A stretch of DNA of 64,000 bases from positions 10,034,001 to 10,098,000 of the forward strand of contig NZ_CP071090.1 in the NCBI RefSeq assembly GCF_017301735.1, in the 5' to 3' direction. Shown piece after piece: positions 8,761 to 17,796 of the stretch (positions are counted from its first letter, which is position 1; the number at the start of each line of letters is the position of its first letter). The notes under the pieces were generated by a model, which worked only from the letters and a program-made list of their open reading frames with translations, was not told the DNA's origin and did not search any database. This stretch comes from Pyxidicoccus parkwaysis. Its GTDB lineage: Bacteria > Myxococcota > Myxococcia > Myxococcales > Myxococcaceae. The position numbers and the translations under genes are program-made.

Positions 8761-10365
8761 ATGAGCTTCATCGAAGACGTGAAGGACTACCTGCAGCGAG
8801 TCCATGATTCGAAAGACGTTCAGGAACCCACGCCCCCCATCCTGCTGGAGCCAGAATGGATTCGTGCGGAAACGCTGCGACTCCTCGAACGACTCGAGAG
8901 CAAGTCTCCCGAGCCACGTTCCCGGTCGGCCCACACGAAGACCTATTTGCAATGGATGGCTGGGGAGCGCGCCGTTGGGTTCGCAGACATTCTCGCAACA
9001 CTCCTCCAGGAGAGCTTCCTGGCTGGAGCCTCACGCACCGAAATAGAAGACTACGTCAGACTGGCCATCGCGAAACGCATCGGTCTGAAGGAGCGAGCGG
9101 CCACTCTCACAAGAGACCTGGAGCTGGAACACCTTTCCGAGCAGGCATGGGCTGAGAGCGATTCACCGGTAGGTGGACCGGATGATTGGCACTCGATTCC
9201 TGACTACGCCCGCGAGATTCGCGCGACACGTGTTGTGAGAGACCGCGTCGAACTGACGCCTATCGGCAACGTTCTCCTCGCCCTCACGGGACGTGACGCT
9301 GTTCAGTGGCTTCTGAATGTCGAAGCGGCTCAGTCCACCGGCCCCGATGATGACTGGCGCCTGAGCCGCGGAGCCGCGGAGAGACTGCTGAAGTCACCTC
9401 GGTTCGTGGAGGAACCTGGCTACTGGCGCATCGTCGATCACGGCCTGTCCTGGTCCACTCTGCGCCGCCTGCGGGCCCTCGGGTTGTTACAGGTCGTCGA
9501 TGAAATGGCTCTCGAGGAAGACGAGACCGACCTGTTCGGCTACGAGCTCCTCGAACCGGGTATCCGCGCACTGGAGGTGCTACTCACCCCCAACGGAACT
9601 CCCTTCTCCGTCCTTGCCGCCACGCTCAGCCAGGACGAAGCGCTCGCCGCGCTAGAGGGTAGCTCCGGCCGGGCACTCCCGGAGGCCAGCCTCAACACTT
9701 CCGCCATGGCCACCGCCCGCCAGGCCCGCCTCGTCGCGCATGAAATCCGCAACGCCCTCATCCCCGCCCAGGTGGCACTGAGCTCCCTCTACGGCGCACT
9801 CGGTGGAAGCAGCGCGGAAACAGAACTGACCCGACTCCGCCCTCGCATCGACCCCGGCATCAACCGCGTCCTCAAGTTCGTCAACGACCTGCTCAAGACC
9901 TCCGAGCTGGCCACCCGCCCTCCCGAGGCCTTCAACCTCTTCCGTGCCGTGGTGGACGCCAAGTCGAGCATCAGCACCACGCTCGGCATTGGCGTGAGCG
10001 GCTCCATGGACCTGCCCTCCGTGCTCGGCTACCGCGAGCGCTTCGTCCTCGCCGTGGTCAACCTGCTCCGCAACGCCGAGCAGGTCGGAGCGAAGAACGT
10101 CGACATCACCGTCACCCTGGAGGACGACAGCCAGAACCTGCTCCTCCTCGTGGACGACGATGGCCCCGGCGTCTCCGTCGAACATCGCGAGCGCATCTTC
10201 CAGCGAGGTGTCACCCTTCGCACAGGCGGCGCGGGCGAAGGGCTCGCCCTCGTGAAGGAGGTCATCGAGTTCGAGCTTCGTGGGAAGATTGCCTGTGTGG
10301 ACAAGCCTGGGGGCGGCGCCCGTTTCCAGATGCGGCTGCCTGTGGCAGAGAGGAGCCTGCGATGA
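8761..10365 (+). CDS. Soluble histidine kinase with novel N-terminal domain
   Basis: A 534-residue protein. The C-terminal third is a histidine kinase: the H box LVAHEIRNALIPAQ (H327), the N box VVNLLRNAEQ (N438), DDDGPGV, and a glycine-rich GGAGEGLALVKEV segment. The first roughly 310 residues match no sensor domain I recognise. They lack membrane segments and PAS/GAF motifs, and contain a stretch (VELTPIGNVLLALTGRDAVQ) reminiscent of a winged-helix or helical scaffold. The ATG at 8761 follows GGAG/GGG; an upstream in-frame GTG would read through the spacer. The stop overlaps the start of the next gene by 4 bp (ATGA), so kinase and regulator are co-translated. Base composition in the N-terminal half is less GC-rich than in neighbouring genes. 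Confidence 0.85.
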   Translation: MSFIEDVKDYLQRVHDSKDVQEPTPPILLEPEWIRAETLRLLERLESKSPEPRSRSAHTKTYLQWMAGERAVGFADILATLLQESFLAGASRTEIEDYVRLAIAKRIGLKERAATLTRDLELEHLSEQAWAESDSPVGGPDDWHSIPDYAREIRATRVVRDRVELTPIGNVLLALTGRDAVQWLLNVEAAQSTGPDDDWRLSRGAAERLLKSPRFVEEPGYWRIVDHGLSWSTLRRLRALGLLQVVDEMALEEDETDLFGYELLEPGIRALEVLLTPNGTPFSVLAATLSQDEALAALEGSSGRALPEASLNTSAMATARQARLVAHEIRNALIPAQVALSSLYGALGGSSAETELTRLRPRIDPGINRVLKFVNDLLKTSELATRPPEAFNLFRAVVDAKSSISTTLGIGVSGSMDLPSVLGYRERFVLAVVNLLRNAEQVGAKNVDITVTLEDDSQNLLLLVDDDGPGVSVEHRERIFQRGVTLRTGGAGEGLALVKEVIEFELRGKIACVDKPGGGARFQMRLPVAERSLR

Positions 10366-11285
10366 TTCCCCTGGGCAACGTGCTGGTCGTCGACGACGAG
10401 CAGCCCTTCTTCGAGACCTACCGCGACCTCCTCCAGCGCGAGGGCTACCACGTCGACTGGGCCGCCGACCGCGAGGCCGCCCTCTCGAAGCTCCGCACCT
10501 CCACCTGGGACGTCGTGATTCTGGACCAGCGCCTGCGCGGCGAGGCCGGCGGCGACGTGGGCATCGACCTCGTCTCGGAAATCGTCCCCACGGGTGCAAA
10601 GGTCATCATCGCCACCGCCTACGCGGACGAACGGATGATTGAGCGCGCCTTCAAGGACGGCGCCTACGACTACCTGGAGAAGGTATCCACGCTTCCCATG
10701 ATGTTGCGCATCAAGGTCCGCAACGCCTCCGAAACCGTGCGCGAGCGGCGCCGCGCCGCGCTCACCGACGCGGAGCGCGAGAAGGAAATCCGCAACCTCT
10801 GGGACGCTGTCCGCACCGAGGCGGACCGCAACCGCAAGGGCCAGCTCCTCGAGGACCTCATGGTCCTCTTGTTCAGGACGGTGCCGGGCTTCATCCACAC
10901 GGAGACCCGCCGCAAGGGCCCCGAGGAAGAGCTCGACCTCTTCATCCGCAATGAGTCCTCCGAGCCTTTCTGGGCCCGCGACGGCTCTCAGTACGTCATC
11001 GTCGAATGCAAGAACTGGTCGAAGCCAGCCGGCCCCAATGAGCTGGTCGTCTTCCGGGACAAGATGCTGAACCGTGGGGGCCGATGCCGCCTCGGCTTCT
11101 TCGTCGCAGTGGGAGGCTTCACGGAAGGCTTCTCATCCCGCTCCGCCACGTTCCGTAAAGACGACCTGCTCGTCGTACCCGTGGGCCCGGAGGACCTCGA
11201 CGAATTGGTCAACGCCAAGGACCGGAGCGCCGTGTTGAAGAAGCTCCACGGCAACGCGGTCATGGCGGGCAACGGCCACCACTGA
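10362..11285 (+). CDS. Response regulator fused to a PD-(D/E)XK nuclease-like domain
   Basis: A 307-residue two-domain protein. Residues 5-125 are a canonical receiver: acidic pair D11/D12, phosphoacceptor D55 in VILDQRLRG, TA at 85-86 and K107 in YLEK. After a charged helical linker, residues 155-290 look like an Mrr-type restriction endonuclease fold: KGQLLEDLM (E164), EELDLFI (D192), then VIVECKNW (E215, K217), the E-D-ExK arrangement of PD-(D/E)XK enzymes, followed by a helix and FFVAVGGF. A phosphorylation-gated nuclease, or a DNA-binding derivative, is the inference. It is translationally coupled to the kinase at 8761, and a GNAT gene follows after 10 bp. Receiver-nuclease fusions are rare among response-regulator outputs. 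Confidence 0.82.
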   Translation: MIPLGNVLVVDDEQPFFETYRDLLQREGYHVDWAADREAALSKLRTSTWDVVILDQRLRGEAGGDVGIDLVSEIVPTGAKVIIATAYADERMIERAFKDGAYDYLEKVSTLPMMLRIKVRNASETVRERRRAALTDAEREKEIRNLWDAVRTEADRNRKGQLLEDLMVLLFRTVPGFIHTETRRKGPEEELDLFIRNESSEPFWARDGSQYVIVECKNWSKPAGPNELVVFRDKMLNRGGRCRLGFFVAVGGFTEGFSSRSATFRKDDLLVVPVGPEDLDELVNAKDRSAVLKKLHGNAVMAGNGHH

Positions 11286-11295
11286 GTCTCGTGCC

Positions 11296-11877
11296 ATGGC
11301 CTCCGACACCTCCGCCCTGCTCACCACCGAGCGTCTCCATCTGGCGCTGCTTCCGCCGGATGCGGCGTGGCGGGTGCTCGCCTATCACGAGGCCAACCGT
11401 GAGCACTTCGGCCCGGTGTCTCCCGCGCGGCCCGCCAACTTCTTCTCCGTGACGTACTGGCGCACCCGGCTCGCGCAGGACCGCGAGGACTTCCGTCACG
11501 ACCTGTCCCTGCGCCTGCTCCTCCTCCCCCGCTCCGAGCCCCTCGCCACCGCGCCCATCGTCGGCAGCATCTCCCTCACGCACATCCGCCGAGGCCCCCT
11601 CCAGGCCGCGGACCTCGGCTACGCGCTCGACCGCCAACACGAGGGACGGGGACTCATGACCGAAGGCCTCCGCGCCGTCTGCGATTACGCCTTCGGCACC
11701 ATGAGCCTGCACCGCCTCCAGGCCAACCACCTCCCGGAGAACCTCAAGAGCGCCGCCGTCCTCCGCCGCCTCGGCTTCGTCGTGGAGGGCTACGCCCGAG
11801 ACTTCCTCCTCATCGACGGCCGCTGGCGGGACCACGTCCTCACCAGCCTCGTCGCTCCGCATGACGACGCCCGCTAG
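11296..11877 (+). CDS. GNAT N-acetyltransferase, RimJ/RimL type
   Basis: A 193-residue GNAT enzyme of the ribosomal-protein-alanine acetyltransferase type, which transfers acetyl from acetyl-CoA to an amine. Visible motifs: an N-terminal LTTERLHLALL beta strand, the acetyl-CoA-binding segment DRQHEGRGLMTEGL (the R/Q-x-x-G-x-G/A loop is the variant HEGRGL), and the C-terminal NLKSAAVLRRLGFVVEGYARDF typical of RimJ-like proteins, shown here in part. It starts 10 bp after the receiver-nuclease gene, so it is probably in the same transcript; whether it functions with that pair is unknown. The S9 peptidase gene converges only 13 bp away. Confidence 0.87.
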   Translation: MASDTSALLTTERLHLALLPPDAAWRVLAYHEANREHFGPVSPARPANFFSVTYWRTRLAQDREDFRHDLSLRLLLLPRSEPLATAPIVGSISLTHIRRGPLQAADLGYALDRQHEGRGLMTEGLRAVCDYAFGTMSLHRLQANHLPENLKSAAVLRRLGFVVEGYARDFLLIDGRWRDHVLTSLVAPHDDAR

Positions 11878-11890
11878 ACGCGGGCTCCTA

Positions 11891-13993
11891 TCAGCGCATC
11901 GGCACGGACACCTTCGCACCGGGAATGTTCGGCGGCGGCAGGTGCGCGTCGAACCACTCCACCATCCGCTTCGTCCGGTCCTTCCCGTGCTCCGGCTTGC
12001 GCAGCCCGTGGCCCTCGTCCTCGTAGATGACCAACTGCGTCTCCACGCCCAGCGACTTGAGCGCCTTGAAGAACTCGTAGCTCTGCGACGCCGGCACCTC
12101 CACGTCCCGCTCGCCGTGCTGGAGCAGCGTCGGCGTGCGCACCAGCTTCACGAAGTTGATGGGCGAGCTGCGCGCGTACACGTCCGGCTCGTCGTACACG
12201 GACGCGCCGAAGTACGGCAGCATCCACGTGTCGATGTGGTTCGTCCCGTAGTAGCTCTGCCAGTTGGAGATGCCCGCGCCCGCCACCGCCGCCCGGAAGC
12301 GCTGCGTCTGCGTCACCGCCCACATCGTCATGTAGCCGCCGTAGCTCCACCCCGTCACGCCCAGCCGCGCCGCGTCCACCGGCTCGCTCGCCAGCACCGC
12401 GTCCACGCCCGACATGATGTCGCGCATGTCGCCGTACCCGAAGTCCCGCCGGTTCGCCTGCACGAACTCCTCCCCCTGCCCGAAGCTGCCGCGCGGGTTG
12501 GGGAAGAACACGTAGTAGCCCTGGCTCGTCAGCATCAGCGCCTGCGAGTTGAAGCTCGACACCACCGCCGACGCCGGCCCGCCGTGAATCACCGTCACCA
12601 TGGGCGCCTTCGCGCTGCCCACCGGCGGCGTGGGCGGTGCCAGCAACCACCCCTGAACCTCCCGCCCCTCGCTCTGCCACGTCACGCTGCGCACCACGCC
12701 CACCGGCAGCTTCACGTCCGCGTTGTGCTTCGTCACCGGCTTCCACTCACCCACCGGCCCCACCCACACGTCCGGCGCGCGCGTGAAGGACTCGCGCACC
12801 ACCGCGCTCGTCTCGCCGTCATCCGCCAGCGACGCACCCACTACCCCGCCCGCGCTGACGCGCTCGGGGCCTCGCCACCGAATCGTCACCCCGCCCTTCA
12901 CCGGGTCCACCGACGCCAGCGCCGAGTCGCCCATCACCTGCGCGCCGAACGTCACCTGCCCCTGCTTCATCCAGTCCAGGCTCGTCGCCGTGGCCTTCAT
13001 CCCCGGCGTGAGGTTGCGCGCCTTCCCGCCCGCCACCGGCACCACGTACACGTCCCCGCCGTTGGAGCCCTGGTCGCTCATCAGCCCCTCGATGAACGCG
13101 AGCTGCTTCCCGTCCGGGCTCCACGTCGGCTCGGTCATCTGCCACTTCGGTGTGTACAAAAGCCGCGCGCGCGCCGACTTCACCTCCACCACGTACAGCT
13201 TCGCCACCCACCAGTTCGCGTCCCCCGGCGGAGGCGCCGCCGTCACCGCGAGCTGGTCGCTGTCCGGGCTCCACGCGTACTCGTAGACGAACAGGTTCTC
13301 CGGCGTCACCGAGCGCAGCCCGCCGTCATCCACGGACACCACGGCCACGCGCCGCACCGGGTGGGCCTCCTGCACCACGCCCGTCTCGCGGGCCTGCGGG
13401 CCGGTGGGGCCCTTGGCGTGCTCGGCGCCCTCGCCCTCCATGACGAGCAGGCCAATGGAGTCCCCATCCGGAGACCACCGCGGAGAGGCCACCGGCACCG
13501 AGAAGGACGTCAGCTTGCGCACCGGCCCGTCCGACACGCTGGCCACGTAGAGCTGCGCCGTCCCGCCCAGCCCCGCGTCGGAGAGGAACGCCAGCCGCCG
13601 CCCGTCCGGGCTCCACGTCACCGACGACTCGTTACACGAGCGCAGCCCCAGGCAGACGGTCACGCGCACCGGCTTCGCGTCCGACTCGGTGAGGTCCAGC
13701 ACCTGGATGACGCTGCCGCCCGGGTTCGCCCCGGCCGCCTCCGTGCCGGACTCCACCCACGCCACGCGCCTGCCGTTGGGCGACAGCGCCACCTGCCGGA
13801 AGCGCACCGTGCGCTGGAGCGCCTCATGGACGGAGTCCAACGACGGGCGGAGCGCCTTCGCCACCGCGCCCTGCAGCGCCACCTCCGCGCGGCGCGACTC
13901 GACGCCCGCGTCCGCCTGCTGTTGCTGTGCCAGCACCGGCCCCGAGCCCAACAGCACCGCGCCCAGTCCGAAGATTCGCGCCACCCGCCGCAT
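11891..13993 (-). CDS. S9-family serine peptidase (dipeptidyl aminopeptidase / acylaminoacyl peptidase type)
   Basis: A 700-residue exported peptidase. After a signal peptide (MRRVARIFGLGAVLLGSG, cleaved near VLAQ), a beta-propeller with WD40-like PD40 repeats covers about 60-400; repeated SPDG motifs (LSPNGRRV, WSPDGRRLAFLSD, WSPDGKQLAFI) mark the blades. A prolyl-oligopeptidase catalytic domain follows: GWSYGG with Ser550, an Asp in QHGERDVEVP, and His in EDEGHGL. It cleaves short peptides in the periplasm or outside the cell. The start at 13993 is set by the signal peptide and a GGGGGA upstream; the longer in-frame extension is not protein-like. The length is normal for the family. Confidence 0.92.
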   Translation of the reverse strand: MRRVARIFGLGAVLLGSGPVLAQQQQADAGVESRRAEVALQGAVAKALRPSLDSVHEALQRTVRFRQVALSPNGRRVAWVESGTEAAGANPGGSVIQVLDLTESDAKPVRVTVCLGLRSCNESSVTWSPDGRRLAFLSDAGLGGTAQLYVASVSDGPVRKLTSFSVPVASPRWSPDGDSIGLLVMEGEGAEHAKGPTGPQARETGVVQEAHPVRRVAVVSVDDGGLRSVTPENLFVYEYAWSPDSDQLAVTAAPPPGDANWWVAKLYVVEVKSARARLLYTPKWQMTEPTWSPDGKQLAFIEGLMSDQGSNGGDVYVVPVAGGKARNLTPGMKATATSLDWMKQGQVTFGAQVMGDSALASVDPVKGGVTIRWRGPERVSAGGVVGASLADDGETSAVVRESFTRAPDVWVGPVGEWKPVTKHNADVKLPVGVVRSVTWQSEGREVQGWLLAPPTPPVGSAKAPMVTVIHGGPASAVVSSFNSQALMLTSQGYYVFFPNPRGSFGQGEEFVQANRRDFGYGDMRDIMSGVDAVLASEPVDAARLGVTGWSYGGYMTMWAVTQTQRFRAAVAGAGISNWQSYYGTNHIDTWMLPYFGASVYDEPDVYARSSPINFVKLVRTPTLLQHGERDVEVPASQSYEFFKALKSLGVETQLVIYEDEGHGLRKPEHGKDRTKRMVEWFDAHLPPPNIPGAKVSVPMR

Positions 13994-14092
13994 GCATGTC
14001 CCCCAGGAGGTCAGGGATGAGGCACCCAGCCTACAAGAGCGGGCCGCGAATGGTGCGAAGAGCCTCCACGTGAGGGGCACCCTCTCCCCGCG

Positions 14093-16732
14093 TCACTCCG
14101 GAACCTTGACTCCGCGTGGCAGGACGACGGTGAAGGTCGCTCCCTGTCCGGGCAGGCTGTCCACACGGATGTTGCCGCCCAGCGCGTCCACCACCTGCTT
14201 CACAATCCAGAGCCCCAGGCCGAAGCCGCTGTAGTGCCGCTCGCTGGAGAGCCGCTGGAACTTCTGGAACAGGAGCGCCTGCGCCTCCGGGGCGATGCCG
14301 ATGCCCCTGTCGCGCACGCGCAGCGTCGCACCGTCCTCGCTGGCCTCCAGCTCCACGTCCACCGGCTGGCCGTGCCCGTACTTGATGGCGTTGGACAACA
14401 GGTTCTGCACCACCTGGTCCAGCCGCAGCCTGTCCCCCACCCACGCCACCGAAGCGGGGACACGCAGGCGCAGCTCGCAGTCGGCCCTCGCCGCGTCCTC
14501 GGCCACGCGCGCCGCCACCTCGCGCACCAGGTCCGCCAGGTCCATCGGCTCGGGCTCCAGCTTCAGCCGGCCCTCGGTGATGCGCGACACGTCCAGCAGC
14601 TCGCGGATGAGGCTGGCAAGCCTCGCCACCTGCCGCTGCGCGGACTGGAACTTCGCGCCCACGGACTGGCGGGCGGGAAGCCCGAGCGACTCCACCGCGC
14701 GCTGCAGTCCCTGCAGGAGGAGCGACAGCGAGGTGAGCGGCGTGTTCAGCTCGTGCGAGGCCACACCGAGGAAGGTGTCGCGCGCGGCGACGGCCTCCTG
14801 GGCCTCGCGGTAGAGCACGGCGTTGTCGATGGCGGTGGCCGCGCGCAGCGCGAACTCCTCCGCCAGGTGCAGGTCCACCTCGGCGTAGCGGCGGTCCGAG
14901 TCCGCGTACACCAGCGTCAGCGCGGCGATGATGCGTCCCCGGCTGCGCAGCGGCACGCAGATGAGCGAGCGGATGCCCAGCGCGTGGACCGCCGCGCGCC
15001 GCACCGGGTCCGGCTCGGTGGCGTCCACCATCTCCGGGGAGAGGTACCTCACGAAGTCCGGCTCGCCGGTGCGCAGCACCTTGCCGATGCCGCCCGACTC
15101 ACTCAGCACCGGGGGATAGCGGGTGTTGAAGTCCACGGCCTGCCGCGTGCGCTCCGGGTCCTGGTGGGCCACCACCACCCTGCGCACCGTCCCGTCGGGC
15201 TCGGGCATGTCGAAGGCGCACCAGTCCGCCAGCGACGGCACCGCCGCCCGTGCCACCGCGGCGAGCGTCTTCTCGTAGTCGAGCGACGAGGACAACAGCA
15301 CGCTCGCCTCGGCGAGGAAGCGCGTGCGGGCCTCCTCGCGCTTGCGCTCGGTGATGTCCGTCACCAGCGCGATGACCTGGAGGCGCCCGTCCTGCAAGCG
15401 CAGGGGCGCGGCGGACAATTCCACGTCGATGAGGCCCCGCTCCCGCGTCTTCCGGCGCACCTCCTCGCCCATCAACGTCGCCCCGCGCTCCACCCGCCGG
15501 AGGTTGGCGAGGAACGCCGCCTGCTCCTCCTCGGGGATGAGCGGGTTGAACCGGCCCACCACCTCCTCCGCCTTCCACCCGAAGATGCGCTCCGCCGCGG
15601 GATTCCACAGCCTCACGGTGCCGTCGCCGTCCACCAGGACGGTGGCCGCGGGCGACGCGGAGATGATGGCCTCCAGCCGCGCCCGGGTGACGAGCTGCTC
15701 CTCGAACAGCCTCACCCGCTCCAGCGCCTGCGCGGCGTGCTGGGTGAGAATCTGCAGGAACCAGCGCTCCACGTCCTCGAAGGGGCGCGCGCCGTGGAAC
15801 CCGAAGGACACACAGCCGATGGCCCGCCCCTCCACGCGCAGGGGCAGGCAGGCCGCGGCCATCGCATCCCGCCAGCGCACGCCATGGGCCCACGCATCCG
15901 AGGCCGGCACGCGCGCGGTATAGTCCGCCCAGCTGCGCAGCCACACCGGCTCGCCGCTCCGCACGGACTCCGCCACCGGCACCGGCGCTTCCAGGGAAAA
16001 GGCGCTGAAGGTCTCCACCGTCTGCGCGTCGTACCCGCGCGACTGCATCAACTCCAGCCACTGCCCCGTGCCGTCCACGAGCCAGATGGCGCTGTTGGCG
16101 GCCCCGAGCGACGCCATGCCCACGTCCAGCACCGCCCCGGCCACCTCCTTCCCGGAGAGCGCCTGGCCGAGCAACTGCGTCACCTCCTGGAGCCGCCGCG
16201 CGTACTCCGCCGTGCGCTCCGCGCGGGTGCGGGCCTCGCGCTCCGCCTCGAGCAGCGCGGCGCGCTCCGCCTCCGCGCGCTTGTGCGCGGTGACGTCCTG
16301 CTGCACGCAGACCCAGTGCGTGCGGCCGCCCAGCTCCAGCCCGGTGATGTGGGCCCGGGTGACGAAGCGCGTGCCGTCCTTGCGGCGGTTGTCCCACTCA
16401 CCGGACCAGACGCCGCGCGCCTTGAGCTGGGTGATGACCTCCGCGACGAGGCGCGCGTTCTCCTCGGGCGGCAGGGCGTTCTGCACCGTGACGTGCTGGC
16501 CCACCAGCTCGCCGGGACCGTAGCCGAACATCCGGTCCTCGGCCGGGTTCGTGTAGACGATGAAGCCGTGCTCGTCGGAGACGCTCACGCCCTCCGCCAT
16601 CGACTCCAGGATGCGGGCCTGGAGCACCGCGTCCGCGGGCAGCCGCCCGTCCGCGCCCGACGCGGGCTCGGACTGGGCGGTCCGCGGAGACTCGGGAGGA
16701 TGCTCGGACGGTGCGTCTGGAGGTACGGGCAC
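14093..16732 (-). CDS. PAS-GAF-PAS-GAF sensor histidine kinase
   Basis: About 879 residues, cytoplasmic. Order: PAS (about 35-150, MAEGVSVSDEHGFIVYTNPA), GAF (185-345), PAS (358-475, ATVLVDGDGTVRLWNPAAER), GAF (480-640, with SLICVPLRSRGRIIA), phosphotransfer domain (H660 in ASHELNTPLTS) and ATPase domain (NLLSNAIKYG, DRGIGIAPE, GFGLGLWIV). It should autophosphorylate in response to small ligands or redox signals and pass phosphate to an unlinked regulator; no regulator is adjacent. The start is uncertain. A TTG at 16795 gives 21 more residues but lies inside a hairpin (16780-16813) that probably terminates the upstream gene, so the GTG at 16732 is preferred. Confidence 0.88.
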   Translation of the reverse strand: MPVPPDAPSEHPPESPRTAQSEPASGADGRLPADAVLQARILESMAEGVSVSDEHGFIVYTNPAEDRMFGYGPGELVGQHVTVQNALPPEENARLVAEVITQLKARGVWSGEWDNRRKDGTRFVTRAHITGLELGGRTHWVCVQQDVTAHKRAEAERAALLEAEREARTRAERTAEYARRLQEVTQLLGQALSGKEVAGAVLDVGMASLGAANSAIWLVDGTGQWLELMQSRGYDAQTVETFSAFSLEAPVPVAESVRSGEPVWLRSWADYTARVPASDAWAHGVRWRDAMAAACLPLRVEGRAIGCVSFGFHGARPFEDVERWFLQILTQHAAQALERVRLFEEQLVTRARLEAIISASPAATVLVDGDGTVRLWNPAAERIFGWKAEEVVGRFNPLIPEEEQAAFLANLRRVERGATLMGEEVRRKTRERGLIDVELSAAPLRLQDGRLQVIALVTDITERKREEARTRFLAEASVLLSSSLDYEKTLAAVARAAVPSLADWCAFDMPEPDGTVRRVVVAHQDPERTRQAVDFNTRYPPVLSESGGIGKVLRTGEPDFVRYLSPEMVDATEPDPVRRAAVHALGIRSLICVPLRSRGRIIAALTLVYADSDRRYAEVDLHLAEEFALRAATAIDNAVLYREAQEAVAARDTFLGVASHELNTPLTSLSLLLQGLQRAVESLGLPARQSVGAKFQSAQRQVARLASLIRELLDVSRITEGRLKLEPEPMDLADLVREVAARVAEDAARADCELRLRVPASVAWVGDRLRLDQVVQNLLSNAIKYGHGQPVDVELEASEDGATLRVRDRGIGIAPEAQALLFQKFQRLSSERHYSGFGLGLWIVKQVVDALGGNIRVDSLPGQGATFTVVLPRGVKVPE

Positions 16733-16779
16733 GGTTGCAGGCGTAACACCAACGCCTGGAGCGTCCCATGCGTCCCAAG

Positions 16780-16813
16780 TGCCCGGGCCGGGCAAGTGTC
16801 CACGGCCCGGGCA
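16780..16813 (-). terminator. Hairpin terminator after the outer-membrane protein gene
   Basis: Perfect 10-bp stem TGCCCGGGCC/GGCCCGGGCA with a 14-base loop, 29 bp beyond the stop of the gene at 16843-17646 and just upstream of the histidine kinase. No T-run follows, but stem strength and position suit a terminator. Confidence 0.5.
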
Positions 16814-16842
16814 GAGCGCCCGTCAGTACGAGCGCGCTGCGT

Positions 16843-17646
16843 TCAGAAGTTGAGGCCGAGCTGCAGCATGGCCAGCGGACCGCTGGTCATCGTCTTGCGC
16901 GGGAAGTACCAGCCGGCCAGCGCGGACAGGTCCACCGGCCCCCACGAGTAGCCGGCGAGGCCGCCGGTGAGCATCTCGAACTCGCGGCCGGTGCCCTTCA
17001 CCTCGCCCGGCTCGTCCACCACCTCCTGCTGGAAGCGCGTGTTGGCGCCGATGATGAACTTCTCGCCCAGCAGGTAGCCCAGGCCCACGTGGCCCTCGAT
17101 GTCCGCCTCGCGCTTGGACACGCCGGTGCCGGCCACGAAGTTGGCGGTGCCGAGGAGCTGGCCCCAGCGCTTGCCCGCGGAGAGGAACACCTCCGCCTCG
17201 CCGCCGTCGGACGCGAAGCCAATCTGCTTGTAGCGCAGGCCCGCCGACGCGTTGAGCCCGTCCACGGCCTGGTTGAAGAACTGGTACTTCACCTGCGCCT
17301 CGGGGCTGAAGCCCTTGCCCGTGCCCATGCGCAGCTCACCGCCCGCGCGCAGCGACAGGTTCTTCAGCACGTTCATCTCCACGCGCTGGGAGATGCCGTA
17401 CGAGCCGCCGATGCCCGTGCCGCCGTCGTTGGCGCTGCCGCTCGTCTCCGCGCGCACGTCGGAGGGCGGCGTGGACGCGCTCTCCGACAGGGGGAAGAAG
17501 CGGTCCATGCTGTTGAGGTTCTGCTCCAGCGGCGTCGTCCGCCGCTCCGTCGTCTCCTCGGCCAGCGCGAGGGCGGGCGCCAGCGAGACTCCGGCGGCCA
17601 GGAGCAGGGAAGAAAGGGATGAGGATGGGGGCATGGGCGGCAGCAT
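16843..17646 (-). CDS. Putative outer-membrane beta-barrel protein, unknown function
   Basis: A 267-residue exported protein. It has an N-terminal signal peptide (SLSSLLLAAGVSLAPALALA), then a Ser/Thr/Gly-rich segment. About ten alternating hydrophobic/polar strands follow, such as LSLRAGGELRMG, AQVKYQFFN, GLRYKQIGF and HVGLGYLLG, and it ends in LQLGLNF with a C-terminal Phe, a classic outer-membrane sorting signal. It is probably an 8-12-stranded barrel; no substrate or family can be named. The ATG at 17646 follows a GGAGG 12 bases upstream. It stands alone between the DUF1338 gene and the kinase at 14093. Confidence 0.72.
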   Translation of the reverse strand: MLPPMPPSSSLSSLLLAAGVSLAPALALAEETTERRTTPLEQNLNSMDRFFPLSESASTPPSDVRAETSGSANDGGTGIGGSYGISQRVEMNVLKNLSLRAGGELRMGTGKGFSPEAQVKYQFFNQAVDGLNASAGLRYKQIGFASDGGEAEVFLSAGKRWGQLLGTANFVAGTGVSKREADIEGHVGLGYLLGEKFIIGANTRFQQEVVDEPGEVKGTGREFEMLTGGLAGYSWGPVDLSALAGWYFPRKTMTSGPLAMLQLGLNF

Positions 17647-17796
17647 AGAGAGTTTTCGGGCCTCCGTTCAGGTACGGGGACCCGCCCGGAGGGCAGGCAG
17701 CCACAGCCGCCCCTGGGGTCTCAATTGACGCCCCGCTGCCCCGCCCTCCCACACGCGAAGCGCGGCGCGTCACCCATGCCCCGTCCCCTCGACGCG

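Noticed and set aside
11861-14020. 719-residue plus-strand ORF
   Set aside because: Shadow of the S9 peptidase, which has its full catalytic triad and signal peptide on the minus strand.
14093-14170. Possible second kinase or truncated gene at the kinase 3' end
   Set aside because: The reading frame is continuous through the ATPase domain to the stop at 14093.
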